Assembly (NCBI GenBank): GCA_016218365.1
Contig: JACREF010000013.1
Span: forward strand, 1 to 64,000
DNA: 64,000 bases
DNA from: Gammaproteobacteria bacterium
Lineage (GTDB): Bacteria; Pseudomonadota; Gammaproteobacteria; SZUA-140
Direction of reading: 5' to 3'
Under the pieces are notes generated by a model. It worked only from the letters and a program-made list of their open reading frames with translations. It did not search any database and was not told the DNA's origin. The translations under genes and the position numbers were made by a program. This document shows, one piece after another, positions 40,101 to 49,842 of this stretch. Numbering within the stretch: position 1 is the stretch's first letter; the number at the start of each line of letters is the position of its first letter.

Positions 40101-41047
40101 TGCCGCTGGGGTCGACAGCGCCGATCACGCTGGATCTGGAGCGGCTGATCCTGTCATCCGCGGCGGGTGGCCCGGCCATCGGCGCCGCCAACAAGGGTCT
40201 CGACCCGCGGGATCTGCCGCCGCTGAAGATTCACAGCAAACAGTTCATCTTTGATGCCAGGAATTTCGGCGAACTGGATCTGGTGGCCAGCAAGCGTCCG
40301 TCCGGCGTTCATCTGGACAAGTTGCGGATGGCATCGCCAGCGATGACAGTGGATGCCCGTGGTGACTGGCTGTATGTCAACGATGAGCACTTTTCGTCGT
40401 TCAGCATCGATTTTTCCAGCGAAAATTTCGGCAAGGCCCTGTCATCTCTAGGTTATGCCGGCACCATCAAGGGCGGCGCCAGTGACATCAGCATTGTTGC
40501 GCGCTGGCCCGGTACGCCGACAGCCTTCGCACTGGACGGTCTGGATGGTACCATGCACATGAAGATCGTTGATGGTCATCTGCTGGATATTGAACCGGGT
40601 GCCGGGCGCTTGCTCGGTCTGCTCAGCCTGCAGGCGATGCCGCGCCGGCTGTTCCTGGATTTCCGGGATCTGTTCGAGAAGGGGCTGGCGTTTGACCGGA
40701 TGAAGGGCAGCTTTACCTTTGCCAATGGTCAGGCAGTGACGTCTGATATGTATATGGATGCCCCGGCGGCACACATCGATGTCCGCGGCCGGGTCGGTCT
40801 GGTGGAGCAGGATTATGATCAGCGGGTGGTGGTGACGCCGCAGCTTACCACCGGCCTGCCGGTGGCCGGGGCGCTCGCCGGTGGCGTCGGGGTCGGCGCG
40901 GCGATCCTGGTCATTCAGGAGCTGCTGCAACCGCAGCTCAAGAAGGCCGGTCGCCTCGAATATCACATCACCGGGCCGTGGAACAATCCGGTGATCGAGC
41001 AGGTGGCTGGCGGTGGCCGGCCGGACAAGGGTAACAACAAGAGGTAG
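37187..41047 (+). CDS. yhdP: YhdP-family AsmA-like phospholipid transport protein
   Basis: A very large (1286-residue) inner-membrane-anchored periplasmic protein. One N-terminal TM helix (about 12-35) is followed by a long beta-rich rod (DUF3971/AsmA-like) of the kind that forms a hydrophobic groove bridging the periplasm; YhdP, TamB and YdbH move phospholipid to the outer membrane. The C-terminal part (AsmA_2-like; VTPQLTTGLPVAGALAGG) is typical. GTG start overlaps rng by 4 bp. The usual neighbour tldD is absent here; a nitrilase and the mla operon follow. Confidence 0.9.
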   Translation: MTSGVIRQLINRMSLILALLIIVWAVVYSIGRLLFPQIVRYDDEIINQISMALRQPVRVSSIEAEWSSDSGPHFTFRDIQFLDPVTGSVVIEFSEAGVAIDTLSSLLTMTPRLGEMTLSGIDLALLRRADGSIVLEGFRSASHQPDELQRIMDWLLSQSRLGLQNSRLTWRDEMAPSSPRVFDEVNLDLRNFGRRHQFNGSANLPASFGQRLSFALDIRGDVMAPRGWSGETFIHGEGLQLGPLLAWLPPQGLQVIKGVVDADLWMQWRDASVQRIDGDVSAFGVVLQSTLPGGSEKSLNVDALSGRLAWQLRDQGWEAALDHLALGREGRVWPYSRIDVASHASAAGRDVAFTADYLEIEDLRAFAALLLPEDSPVLANLDQARPRGQLRAVRGTVLSQGETLNLYLHGAFQDLSLEAGKKLPALQGADGRFALRNDSGVLELDSDELTVELPRLFRTPLAISHAGGTVSWAIHDGGIQLALQQVTAENDDLRLVIDGDVDVLPGTHGGAYVDVLGRFDVPEHGLRRLGQYLPAGIMKPSLVRWLEQSVQDGRVPYGALILRGHSADFPFERGTGKFEVRFGVANGVLSYDRSWPQLTALAGELAFTDHTMEIVIDGGHSFDSSIRHATVTIDELRAHPQQLRINGHVEGASADVLRYLADTPLQTRFGHMVADMKAEGRSTLDLDLLLAPGGGAPPRVTGSLGMLGSQLFIADRAVDLRDIRGTVTFGEDGLNGKGLTANVLGGMPARFDVSTIALAERQVTVIEASGRASGDDVRRLTGQSLFKYLSGSTDWQASVHVLGGEPSQIDITVRSDLQNMSSSLPYPLTKSARQQLPLTVSMIFPRTLDKPVYFRLGSLLNGVLDMDARMHLERGEIRSGETPAQLPGEPGLRISGDLDAFSYTGWGPYIDEMRGGGPGAGDGAGISQVDMQFGLFEMFNHPFRNARLRAVRAVGGWQFDIDSLELAGRIRLPLGSTAPITLDLERLILSSAAGGPAIGAANKGLDPRDLPPLKIHSKQFIFDARNFGELDLVASKRPSGVHLDKLRMASPAMTVDARGDWLYVNDEHFSSFSIDFSSENFGKALSSLGYAGTIKGGASDISIVARWPGTPTAFALDGLDGTMHMKIVDGHLLDIEPGAGRLLGLLSLQAMPRRLFLDFRDLFEKGLAFDRMKGSFTFANGQAVTSDMYMDAPAAHIDVRGRVGLVEQDYDQRVVVTPQLTTGLPVAGALAGGVGVGAAILVIQELLQPQLKKAGRLEYHITGPWNNPVIEQVAGGGRPDKGNNKR

Positions 41048-41048
41048 C

Positions 41049-41870
41049 ATGATGAACTGCGTTGCAGTGATCCAGATGGCATCAGGCCCCAATGTCACAC
41101 CGAACCTGAATGAAGCGGGACGGTTGCTGGACATGGCGGCCGGACAGGGCGCCAAGCTGGCGGTATTGCCGGAGAATTTTGCCATCATGGGCATGGGACA
41201 GAACGATCTGGTCAAGGCCGGCGAGCATCTGGGGCGGGGGCCGATCCAGGACTTTCTGGCGCGGCGCGCCCAGGAGCTCGGGCTGTGGATCGTCGGCGGC
41301 ACGGTCCCGGTGCTGGCCTCTCCGGGCAAGGTGCATGCCGTGGCGATGCTGTTCAATCCCAGCGGCAAGGTCGTCGCGCACTATAACAAGATCCATCTGT
41401 TCGATGTGCAGATCGAGGAGACCGGCGAGGAGTATACCGAGTCGCAGACCGTGGAGCCTGGCAACAGCGTGGTGGTCGTCGATACACCGTTTGGCCGGCT
41501 GGGGCTGGCGGTGTGTTATGACCTGCGCTTTCCAGAGCTGTTCCGCTCGATGCTCGATGCCGGGGTGCAGCTGATTGCGGTGCCGTCGGCCTTCACCGCC
41601 ATCACCGGCAAGGCCCACTGGGAGATCCTGGTGCGTGCCCGGGCGATCGAAAACCTCAGTTATGTGCTGGCCGCTGGCCAGGGTGGTTATCATTACAATG
41701 GCCGTGAGACCTTTGGCGACAGCATGATCGTCGACCCGTGGGGCAATGTGCTGAACCGCCATGCCAAGGGCAATGGCGTGGTGTGCGCAAACGTCGACAT
41801 CCAGTACGTCGAGCGGGTCAGGGCCCAGTTCCCGGTGGTCGAGCATCGCCGCTTGCGCTGTGCCGAGTGA
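41049..41870 (+). CDS. Carbon-nitrogen hydrolase (Nit1/omega-amidase-like)
   Basis: A 273-residue nitrilase-superfamily amidase with the triad Glu (VLPENFAIM, about 44), Lys (HYNKIHLFDV, about 116) and Cys (VCYDLRFPELF, about 158). Close in pattern to bacterial Nit proteins that act on deaminated glutathione, so a metabolite-repair role is likely. ATG at 41049, 1 base after the YhdP stop, so translationally linked to yhdP. Exact substrate unproven. Confidence 0.88.
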   Translation: MMNCVAVIQMASGPNVTPNLNEAGRLLDMAAGQGAKLAVLPENFAIMGMGQNDLVKAGEHLGRGPIQDFLARRAQELGLWIVGGTVPVLASPGKVHAVAMLFNPSGKVVAHYNKIHLFDVQIEETGEEYTESQTVEPGNSVVVVDTPFGRLGLAVCYDLRFPELFRSMLDAGVQLIAVPSAFTAITGKAHWEILVRARAIENLSYVLAAGQGGYHYNGRETFGDSMIVDPWGNVLNRHAKGNGVVCANVDIQYVERVRAQFPVVEHRRLRCAE

Positions 41871-41885
41871 CGGGGTGTCAACGCG

Positions 41886-42713
41886 ATGTCTGAGATGACA
41901 GGTTCATCCGAGACGCTGGTGCAGGTGCGCGGGCTGAAGTTCAGCTACGGGCGGCGCGTGATCTTTGACGGTGTCGACATGGATTTCCTGCGCGGCAAGG
42001 TGACGACGATCATGGGGCCGAGCGGCACCGGCAAGACCACGATGCTGCGGATGATCGGCGGACAGCTGCGTCCGGATAGCGGTCAGGTCCATGTCGATGG
42101 GCAAAGTGTGCCGGAGCTGTCGCGTCGCCAGTTGTTTGAACTGCGCAAGAAGATGGGCATGATGTTCCAGACCGGCGCCCTGTTTACCAGCATGTCGGTG
42201 TTCGACAACGTCGCCTTCCCGGTGCGTGAGCATACCAATCTGCCGGAGCAGCTGATCCGGGATCTGGTGCTGATGAAGCTGGAGGCGGTGGGCCTGCGCG
42301 GTGCCCACAAGCTGATGCCGGCAGAGCTGTCGGGCGGCATGGCACGGCGCGTGGCGCTGGCGCGGGCGATTGCGCTCGATCCGCTGATGATCATGTACGA
42401 TGAGCCGTTTACCGGGCAGGACCCGATCACCGTCGGTGTCATCATGCAGCTGATCCGCAAGATCAACGACACGCTGGGCTTGACCTCGATCATCGTGTCG
42501 CATGACGTGGCCGAGGTGTCAGCCATCTCTGACTACATTTATCTGATCTCCAATGGCAAGGTGATTGGCCATGGCGCGCCGTCGCAGCTGGCGGCCTCAG
42601 GCTCCGGCTGGGTCACGCAGTTCATGCACGGTCAGCCCGACGGCCCGGTGCCGTTCCATTATCCGGCCCCCGATTATGCCACCGACCTGCTCGACGGTGC
42701 CGGGCATGAATGA
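41886..42713 (+). CDS. mlaF: Mla phospholipid ABC transporter ATPase
   Basis: Energises lipid transfer between inner membrane and MlaC. A 275-residue ABC ATPase: Walker A GPSGTGKTT at 44-52, signature LSGGMARRVALARA, Walker B LMIMYDEPF and H-loop SHD. The C-terminal extension (about 245-275) is where MlaB contacts MlaF in the known complex. First gene of mlaFED-tolC-like-mlaCB-ibaG-murA. Confidence 0.95.
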   Translation: MSEMTGSSETLVQVRGLKFSYGRRVIFDGVDMDFLRGKVTTIMGPSGTGKTTMLRMIGGQLRPDSGQVHVDGQSVPELSRRQLFELRKKMGMMFQTGALFTSMSVFDNVAFPVREHTNLPEQLIRDLVLMKLEAVGLRGAHKLMPAELSGGMARRVALARAIALDPLMIMYDEPFTGQDPITVGVIMQLIRKINDTLGLTSIIVSHDVAEVSAISDYIYLISNGKVIGHGAPSQLAASGSGWVTQFMHGQPDGPVPFHYPAPDYATDLLDGAGHE

Positions 42714-42731
42714 CAGGGTGACGGGCTGCAG

Positions 42732-43514
42732 ATGCTGAACTGGTTGCAGAGACTGGGGCGTGGAGCGCTGGACAATTTCGCCGGTCTGGGGCGGGCCAGC
42801 CTGTTCCTCGGGCATACACTGAGCGGTCTGCCGTCCGTGCTGGCCCATCCACGGCGCGTCATCGCCCAGCTGCATTCCATTGGCGTGCTGTCGCTGGTGA
42901 TCATCCTGGTGGCCGGGCTGGCGGTGGGCATGGTGCTGGGCCTGCAGATGTACAACACGCTGGTCGATTTCGGCGCCGAGGCCTCGCTGGGACCGGCGAT
43001 CGCACTGACGCTGGTGCGTGAACTGGGCCCGGTGGTGGCGGCACTGTTGTTCGCCGGGCGCGCCGGTTCGGCGTTGACGGCCGAGATCGGCCTGATGAAG
43101 GCCTCCGAGCAGCTGTCGGGGATGGAGATGATGGCGGTCGACCCGATGCTGCGCATCGTGGCACCACGGTTCATCGCCGGGGTGCTGGCCTTGCCCTTGC
43201 TGTCCGCGATCTTCAGCGCCGTCGGGGTGTTGGGCGGTTATTTTGTCGGGGTGGGTCTGCTGGGGGTCGATGACGGGGCGTTCTGGTCACAGATGCAGTC
43301 GCGGGTCGATTTCTATGATGATGTCCTCAACGGGGTCATCAAGAGCGTGGTGTTCGGCATAATTGTTTCCTGGGTGGCGCTGTTCCAGGGTTATGATACT
43401 GTACCCACGACCGAGGGCGTCAGCCGTTCGACGACCCGGACCGTGGTGTACGCCTCGCTGGCGGTGCTGGGGCTGGATTTCATATTAACGGCATTGATGT
43501 TCAGGGATGTTTAA
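42732..43514 (+). CDS. mlaE: Mla phospholipid ABC transporter permease
   Basis: The inner-membrane channel subunit (260 residues, five to six TM segments; AGLAVGMVLGLQMYNTL and LTLVRELGPVVAALLFAGRA are the family core). Starts 18 bp after mlaF and ends one base before mlaD. Confidence 0.95.
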   Translation: MLNWLQRLGRGALDNFAGLGRASLFLGHTLSGLPSVLAHPRRVIAQLHSIGVLSLVIILVAGLAVGMVLGLQMYNTLVDFGAEASLGPAIALTLVRELGPVVAALLFAGRAGSALTAEIGLMKASEQLSGMEMMAVDPMLRIVAPRFIAGVLALPLLSAIFSAVGVLGGYFVGVGLLGVDDGAFWSQMQSRVDFYDDVLNGVIKSVVFGIIVSWVALFQGYDTVPTTEGVSRSTTRTVVYASLAVLGLDFILTALMFRDV

Positions 43515-43515
43515 T

Positions 43516-43989
43516 ATGTTCAAGGTGCGGACCATTGAAATCATGGTGGGTGTTTTTGTGGCGATCGGTATCGCTGCATTGTTCATGCTGGCGATGAAGG
43601 TCAGCAATCTGAGCAGTTTTGCCCAGCAGGAAGGTTTTCACGTGACGGCGAGGTTCCAGAATATCGGCGGCCTGAAGGTGCTGTCGCCGGTCAGCATGAG
43701 TGGCGTGCGCGTCGGCCGGGTGACGGCTATCCACTACGACCAGGGCAGTTACGAGGCCGAGGTCGACTTGGTCATCACCGGCAGTTATGACAAGATCCCG
43801 GTCGACAGCTCGGCCAGTATCTTCACCTCGGGGCTGCTCGGTGAGCAATACATCAGTATCGAACCGGGCGGAGAGGAGCGTTATCTGAAGCAGGGCGACC
43901 GGATCAAGTTGACACAATCCGCGCTGGTGCTGGAGCAGATGATCGGGCAGTTCCTGTTCAGCAAGGCCGCAGGGGACACGACGCAGTGA
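43516..43989 (+). CDS. mlaD: MCE-domain subunit of the Mla transporter
   Basis: A 157-residue protein with one N-terminal TM anchor and a single MCE domain (about 35-120; VTARFQNIGGLKVLSPVSMS), which forms a hexameric ring in E. coli above MlaE. The C-terminal helix (LEQMIGQFLF) lines the central pore in the known structure. ATG 43516 fits the AGGGA ribosome site; ATG 43507 (overlapping mlaE) is the alternative. The TolC-like gene starts in its last codons (GTGA). Confidence 0.94.
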   Translation: MFKVRTIEIMVGVFVAIGIAALFMLAMKVSNLSSFAQQEGFHVTARFQNIGGLKVLSPVSMSGVRVGRVTAIHYDQGSYEAEVDLVITGSYDKIPVDSSASIFTSGLLGEQYISIEPGGEERYLKQGDRIKLTQSALVLEQMIGQFLFSKAAGDTTQ

Positions 43990-45341
43990 CCGGATGGCGT
44001 CAGCTGACAGTAACCGTGTTGTTGCTGGGCCCGTCGTCGCTGCTGACGGCGCAGGATTACACCATGGACCTGCCGCAGTTGATCGCACGTTCACTGAGCC
44101 AGGACCCGCGGATCGAGGAGCGCCGCCACAATGTGCAGGCCGCCCATGCATTGCTTGACGAGGTGGCGGGCCATGGCGGTGTGCACTATGATCTGACGAC
44201 CTTTTTGGCGCTGACCACCGAGGTCAAGGGTGGGTTTTTTGAGCCCGGCACCTCGCCGCAGCTTCCGCGCTCCGATAAATATGACTGGAACGGCGTGACG
44301 CCCTGGGCCTCGCTGCAGTTCTCGGTCATCAAACCGCTGTATACCTTCGGCAAGATTGAACACTATTCCGAGGCGGCGCGCGCCAACATCCAGGTCAAGG
44401 AACAGGACGTGCGGCTGCAGAACGGCGAGATCGTCTATGACGTCAGCCGCGCCTATTACGGCTATCTGGCGGCCCAGGACATCGTCATGTTGTTCGATGA
44501 TGTGCAGGCGCGGCTCGACAAATCGATCGATGTTGTCACACGCTGGCTGGACAGCGGCAAGGGCAAGGTGCTGCAATCCGATCTGTATGCCTTGCAGACC
44601 GGGCGGGCCATCACCCAGCGTTACCGTGGTGATGCCGAGGCGATCCGCAATACTGCGCTGGCCGGTCTGAAGACGCTGGCGGCGCTCGATACCGCCGATA
44701 CGCTGACGCTGGCCGATACGCATATCGAACCCTTGCCGCTGCCGGAGACTGCGGCCGAGGTCTGGCAGCAGCAGGCGCTGCAGCGCCGGCCGGAGATGCA
44801 TCAGCTTGAGGCGGGTCTGCGGGCACGACGCGAGCTGGTGGCTGCGAGCAAGGCCGATAGCCACCCCAATCTGTTTGCCGGTGTGGTGGGCATGGCCGCG
44901 CTGGCGCCGGGCCGCGACCGCCTCGATAACCCGTACATCACCGATCCGTTCAATGACTATGGCGCCACGCCACTGCTGGGACTGCAATGGCACTGGGAAC
45001 AGGGGGTGCAGCCGGCCAAGGTCGCCCAGGCCCGTGCCGAGCTGGATGCGCTGACCGAGAAATCGCGCTTTGCCCGGCGCGGCATCCCGTTCCAGGTCAC
45101 TGAACAGTATAATAGCCTGCAGGCCTCCTATCAGGGGGTGCAGAACATGGCCGAGGCCAGCCGGGCCGGCCGGCGCTGGATGATCAGCACCTATACCAAT
45201 TTCGAGGCCGGGATCGAGCAGGCCGAGGATGTGCTGACCGCATTTCAGGGCTACGTGCTGGCGCACAGTGATTACCTACGCCTCGTCAACGATTACAATA
45301 TGAATGTGATACGGATGAGGCAGGTAACGGGAGAGTATTGA
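43986..45341 (+). CDS. TolC-family outer-membrane protein inserted in the mla operon
   Basis: A 451-residue OEP/TolC-type protein with a signal peptide (MTGWRQLTVTVLLLGPSSLL, cleavage near TAQ). It has the two-fold repeated layout of the family: helical stretch with DLPQLIARSLSQDPRIEERR, then a beta-barrel segment (WASLQFSVIKPLYTFGKIEH), and a second repeat (WQQQALQRRPEMHQLEAGLR, then LLGLQWHWEQGV). It overlaps mlaD by GTGA and mlaC by TGATG, so it is translationally embedded. E. coli mla has no such gene; there is no adaptor or RND/MacB pump nearby. A role as an outer-membrane exit or entry for the Mla system is inferred. Confidence 0.88.
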   Translation: MTGWRQLTVTVLLLGPSSLLTAQDYTMDLPQLIARSLSQDPRIEERRHNVQAAHALLDEVAGHGGVHYDLTTFLALTTEVKGGFFEPGTSPQLPRSDKYDWNGVTPWASLQFSVIKPLYTFGKIEHYSEAARANIQVKEQDVRLQNGEIVYDVSRAYYGYLAAQDIVMLFDDVQARLDKSIDVVTRWLDSGKGKVLQSDLYALQTGRAITQRYRGDAEAIRNTALAGLKTLAALDTADTLTLADTHIEPLPLPETAAEVWQQQALQRRPEMHQLEAGLRARRELVAASKADSHPNLFAGVVGMAALAPGRDRLDNPYITDPFNDYGATPLLGLQWHWEQGVQPAKVAQARAELDALTEKSRFARRGIPFQVTEQYNSLQASYQGVQNMAEASRAGRRWMISTYTNFEAGIEQAEDVLTAFQGYVLAHSDYLRLVNDYNMNVIRMRQVTGEY

Positions 45342-45949
45342 TGCTGGGGCGAATAGTGCTGGCGACATGTCTGGTGGCGGTGACGGGCAGTGGCCGCTGT
45401 GCCGGCAGCGATGCGCTGCAGCTGGTGCAGGACACCACGGCGCGGATGGTCCAGGCGCTGGACAAGAACCGCAAGGCCATTGTGGCCGATGAGAACCGTC
45501 TGTATCCGCTGGTTGAAGAGATCATCCTGCCGCATTTTGATTTTGAGCGCATGTCGCGCAGCGTACTGGGCAGATACTGGCGTGATCTGGCGCCCGAGGA
45601 TCAGCAGCGATTCGTTGCCGAGTTCCGCACCTTGCTGGTCCGCACCTATGCCACCGCGATGCTGGAGTATTCCGGACAGAAGATTGTCTATCTGCCCGTG
45701 CGCGCCAAAGCGGAAGACGTCGAGGTGACGATCCAGACCCGAGTGCAACAGGCCAGCGGTTTCCCGATCCCGATCGACTATTTCCTGTATCAGGACAGTG
45801 GGCGCTGGCGGGTCTATAACATGTCAATCGATGATGTCGATCTGGTGCTGAATTACCGCACCTCGTTTGCCAGGACCATCCGTGAAGACGGCAACGTCAG
45901 CGGTCTGATCGCCAAACTGCATGAAAGCAACCAGCAGGCCATGCAATGA
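45341..45949 (+). CDS. mlaC: Periplasmic phospholipid-binding protein MlaC
   Basis: Soluble lipid shuttle between the outer membrane and MlaFEDB. A 202-residue protein with a signal peptide (about 1-22) and the MlaC/Ttg2D fold (HFDFERMSRSVLGRYWRDLA and RVYNMSIDDVDLVLNYRTSF). ATG begins at the last base of the preceding TGA stop (TGATG). mlaB follows with a 4-bp overlap. Confidence 0.93.
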   Translation: MLGRIVLATCLVAVTGSGRCAGSDALQLVQDTTARMVQALDKNRKAIVADENRLYPLVEEIILPHFDFERMSRSVLGRYWRDLAPEDQQRFVAEFRTLLVRTYATAMLEYSGQKIVYLPVRAKAEDVEVTIQTRVQQASGFPIPIDYFLYQDSGRWRVYNMSIDDVDLVLNYRTSFARTIREDGNVSGLIAKLHESNQQAMQ

Positions 45950-46239
45950 GTGAGGTGGTGCTGGAACAACAGCCGGACGGTTACCGGGTCCGCGGTGAAC
46001 TGAGTTTTGATACCGTGGCGCAGCTGCTGGGGCGCAGTCCGGTGCACGGCGCGCAGCTGCGGGTCGATCTGGGCGGGGTCAGTCGCACCGACAGTGCCGG
46101 TCTAGCCTTGCTGGTCAGCTGGATGCGCGAGGCGCGCCATGCCGGCTGTGATATCCGGTTTAGCAACGTGCCGCCACAGCTGCTGGCGATCGCCCGGGTC
46201 AGCGGCTTCGACCGGCTGTTGCCGGTGGCGGCGCCATGA
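45946..46239 (+). CDS. mlaB: STAS-domain subunit MlaB
   Basis: A 97-residue STAS protein (VDLGGVSRTDSAGLALLVSW) that binds MlaF and stabilises the transporter. The conserved Thr/Ser at the STAS loop (SRTDSAGL) is present. Ends 75 bp before ibaG. Confidence 0.9.
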   Translation: MSEVVLEQQPDGYRVRGELSFDTVAQLLGRSPVHGAQLRVDLGGVSRTDSAGLALLVSWMREARHAGCDIRFSNVPPQLLAIARVSGFDRLLPVAAP

Positions 46240-46314
46240 TCCCATCACCTGCGGGAATCTGGTACCATGCAGCTGCCCGGTGCGCCGGGTCTTACCAGGC
46301 GGGCGGTGGACGGA

Positions 46315-46557
46315 ATGCATGCATCAGACATCAAGACCCTGATTGAGGCCGGCCTGCCCGGCAGTCAGGCGGTGGTACGCGGTGATGACGGGGTCCATTT
46401 CGAGGCCGACATCGTTTGTGACTGTTTTTCCGGCCAGGGGATGCTGGCCCAGCACCGCATGGTCTATGCCACGCTGGGTCCGCGGATGGGCGGTGAGATC
46501 CACGCCCTGTCGTTGCGGACATTTACCCCGGCAGAATGGCAGCAGCGTGGCCGCTGA
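46315..46557 (+). CDS. ibaG: BolA-family protein IbaG
   Basis: An 80-residue BolA-fold protein, probable partner of monothiol glutaredoxins in Fe-S handling and acid response. The family pattern is visible: a helix-binding loop (VRGDDGVHFEADIVC, with the conserved Cys) and HRMVYATLGPRMGGEIHALS. ATG 46315 is chosen over an in-frame ATG at 46267 that adds a non-family extension. Directly precedes murA, as in E. coli. Confidence 0.9.
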   Translation: MHASDIKTLIEAGLPGSQAVVRGDDGVHFEADIVCDCFSGQGMLAQHRMVYATLGPRMGGEIHALSLRTFTPAEWQQRGR

Positions 46558-46603
46558 CCGCGCTTCCCCGGTAACCGGATTCCAGTGACGAGATTGGATT
46601 TGA

Positions 46604-47863
<1,260 letters not shown>

Positions 47864-47884
47864 CAGGCTGCTAAATATACGGAC

Positions 47885-48529
47885 ATGAACGTGAGCGATG
47901 TATTGACGATTGCCGTGTCGAAGGGGCGCATCTTCAAGGAGGCGCTGCCGCTGCTGGCCGCCGCCGGCATCGTGCCGGCCGAAGACCCCGAGACCAGTCG
48001 CAAGCTGATCCTGCCCACCAATCGTCCTGACGTGCAGTTCGTCATCATCCGTGCCACCGATGTGCCGACCTATGTCGAATACGGTGCCGCCGACCTGGGC
48101 ATCTCCGGCAAGGATGTCTTGATGGAGCACGGCAGCGACAACCTCTATGAACCGCTGGACCTGAAGATCGGGCGCTGCAAGCTGATGACCGCCGGCCGGC
48201 CGGGCCAGCAGACGGTAGCGTCCGGACGGCTGCGGATCGCAACCAAATATGTCAATTGCACCCGGCGCTTCTTTGCCTCGCAGGGGCGCCAGGTCGAGGT
48301 CATCAAGCTCTACGGCTCGATGGAGCTGGCACCCTTGGTCGGACTGGCCGACCAGATTGTCGATGTCGTGGATACCGGCAACACGCTGCGTGCCAACGGG
48401 CTGGCGCCGCTGGAGCATATCGCCGACATCAGCTCGCGGCTGATCGTCAACCGCGCCTCGATGAAGATGAAGCACCATGTGATCAAGGATTTCATCCGGC
48501 AGCTGGCCGACGCGGTGACCCAGCGATGA
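47885..48529 (+). CDS. hisG: ATP phosphoribosyltransferase, short form
   Basis: First step of histidine synthesis: PRPP plus ATP to PR-ATP. The 214-residue product is the short HisG, lacking the C-terminal regulatory (histidine-binding) domain; it needs HisZ, a HisRS-like subunit, which is not in this window. Motifs: [20 protein letters not shown] near the start, and a PRPP-site region [17 protein letters not shown] overlap into hisD. Confidence 0.96.
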   Translation: MNVSDVLTIAVSKGRIFKEALPLLAAAGIVPAEDPETSRKLILPTNRPDVQFVIIRATDVPTYVEYGAADLGISGKDVLMEHGSDNLYEPLDLKIGRCKLMTAGRPGQQTVASGRLRIATKYVNCTRRFFASQGRQVEVIKLYGSMELAPLVGLADQIVDVVDTGNTLRANGLAPLEHIADISSRLIVNRASMKMKHHVIKDFIRQLADAVTQR

Positions 48530-49842
48530 ACCGCCTGCCCCCGCTGCAGCGCCTGACCACGGCCGCGCCGGACTTCTGGTCCGCACTCGAAAAACGTCTG
48601 AGCTGGGAGGCGGTGGCCAACGATGCGGTGATGACGCGGGTGCGCGAGATCATCGACGGCGTGCGCGGCCGCGGTGATCAGGCCGTGGTCGAATACACCA
48701 ACCGTTTTGACCGGCTGAAGATCCAGCAGATGGCCGAACTGGAGATCTCCGCCGACCGGATGCTGCAGGCCAAGCAGCGCATCGCCCCCGAGCAGCGCGC
48801 AGCACTGGAGATGGCGGTTGACCGGCTGCACAGCTATCACCGCCACCAGAAGGTGGAATCGTGGAGCTACACCGAAGAGGACGGCACGGTGCTGGGGCAG
48901 CAGGTCACGCCGCTCGATCGCGTCGGCCTGTATGTGCCCGGCGGCAAGGCCAGCTACCCGTCATCGGTGCTGATGAACGCGGTGCCGGCCAAGGTCGCCG
49001 GGGTGCCGGAGATCATCATGGTGGTGCCGACCCCGGATGGCGTGATCAATGAAATGGTGCTGGCCGCGGCCGCCATCGCCGGTGTCGACCGCGCCTTTGC
49101 CATCGGCGGCGCCCAGGCGGTGGCGGCACTGGCCTATGGCACGCAGACCGTGCCGCGGGTCGACAAGGTCGTCGGCCCCGGCAATATCTATGTCGCCACC
49201 GCCAAGGGCATGGTGTTCGGCCAGGTCGGCATCGACATGATCGCAGGCCCCTCCGAGATCCTGATCATCTGCGACGGTTTGACCAATCCGGACTGGATCG
49301 CGATGGACCTGTTCTCGCAGGCCGAGCACGACGAGGATGCGCAGGCGGTGCTGATCGCCGCCGATGACGCATATCTTGATCAGGTGCAGGCCAGCATCGA
49401 CCGCCTGCTGCCGACCATGGAACGCGCCGCGATCATCAGCACATCGCTGAGCACGCGCGGCCTGTTCATCCGGGTGACGGACCTTGATCAGGCCGTTGAG
49501 GTCGCCAATTACATCGCCCCGGAACATCTCGAACTGTCGGTGGCCGAGCCGCAGCCGCTGGCGCGCCGCATCCGCCATGCCGGCGCGATCTTCCTCGGTC
49601 GTTACACCGCCGAGGCGCTCGGTGATTACTGCGCCGGGCCCAATCATGTGCTGCCGACCTCGCGCACCGCGCGTTTCTCGTCGCCGCTCGGCGTCTATGA
49701 TTTTCAGAAACGCAGCAGCATCATCATGTGTTCCGAAGAGGCCGCCGGCACCGTGCTCGGCAAGGCCGCGTCGGTGCTGGCACGTGGCGAGGGCCTGACC
49801 GCCCATGCGCGTTCGGCCGAATTCCGGTTGCGTCACCGATGA
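48526..49842 (+). CDS. hisD: Histidinol dehydrogenase
   Basis: NAD-dependent, zinc-containing enzyme for the last two oxidations to histidine. A 438-residue product; the family motif [16 protein letters not shown] and the zinc/His region [13 protein letters not shown] are present, ending in an ANHVLPTS-like segment ([13 protein letters not shown]). ATG 48526 overlaps hisG by 4 bp and its stop overlaps hisC. Confidence 0.96.
   Translation: MNRLPPLQRLTTAAPDFWSALEKRLSWEAVANDAVMTRVREIIDGVRGRGDQAVVEYTNRFDRLKIQQMAELEISADRMLQAKQRIAPEQRAALEMAVDRLHSYHRHQKVESWSYTEEDGTVLGQQVTPLDRVGLYVPGGKASYPSSVLMNAVPAKVAGVPEIIMVVPTPDGVINEMVLAAAAIAGVDRAFAIGGAQAVAALAYGTQTVPRVDKVVGPGNIYVATAKGMVFGQVGIDMIAGPSEILIICDGLTNPDWIAMDLFSQAEHDEDAQAVLIAADDAYLDQVQASIDRLLPTMERAAIISTSLSTRGLFIRVTDLDQAVEVANYIAPEHLELSVAEPQPLARRIRHAGAIFLGRYTAEALGDYCAGPNHVLPTSRTARFSSPLGVYDFQKRSSIIMCSEEAAGTVLGKAASVLARGEGLTAHARSAEFRLRHR

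Noticed and set aside
48256-48525. Upstream extension of hisD inside hisG
   Set aside because: Just an open shadow frame; the hisD family N-terminus and ATGA overlap place the start at 48526.
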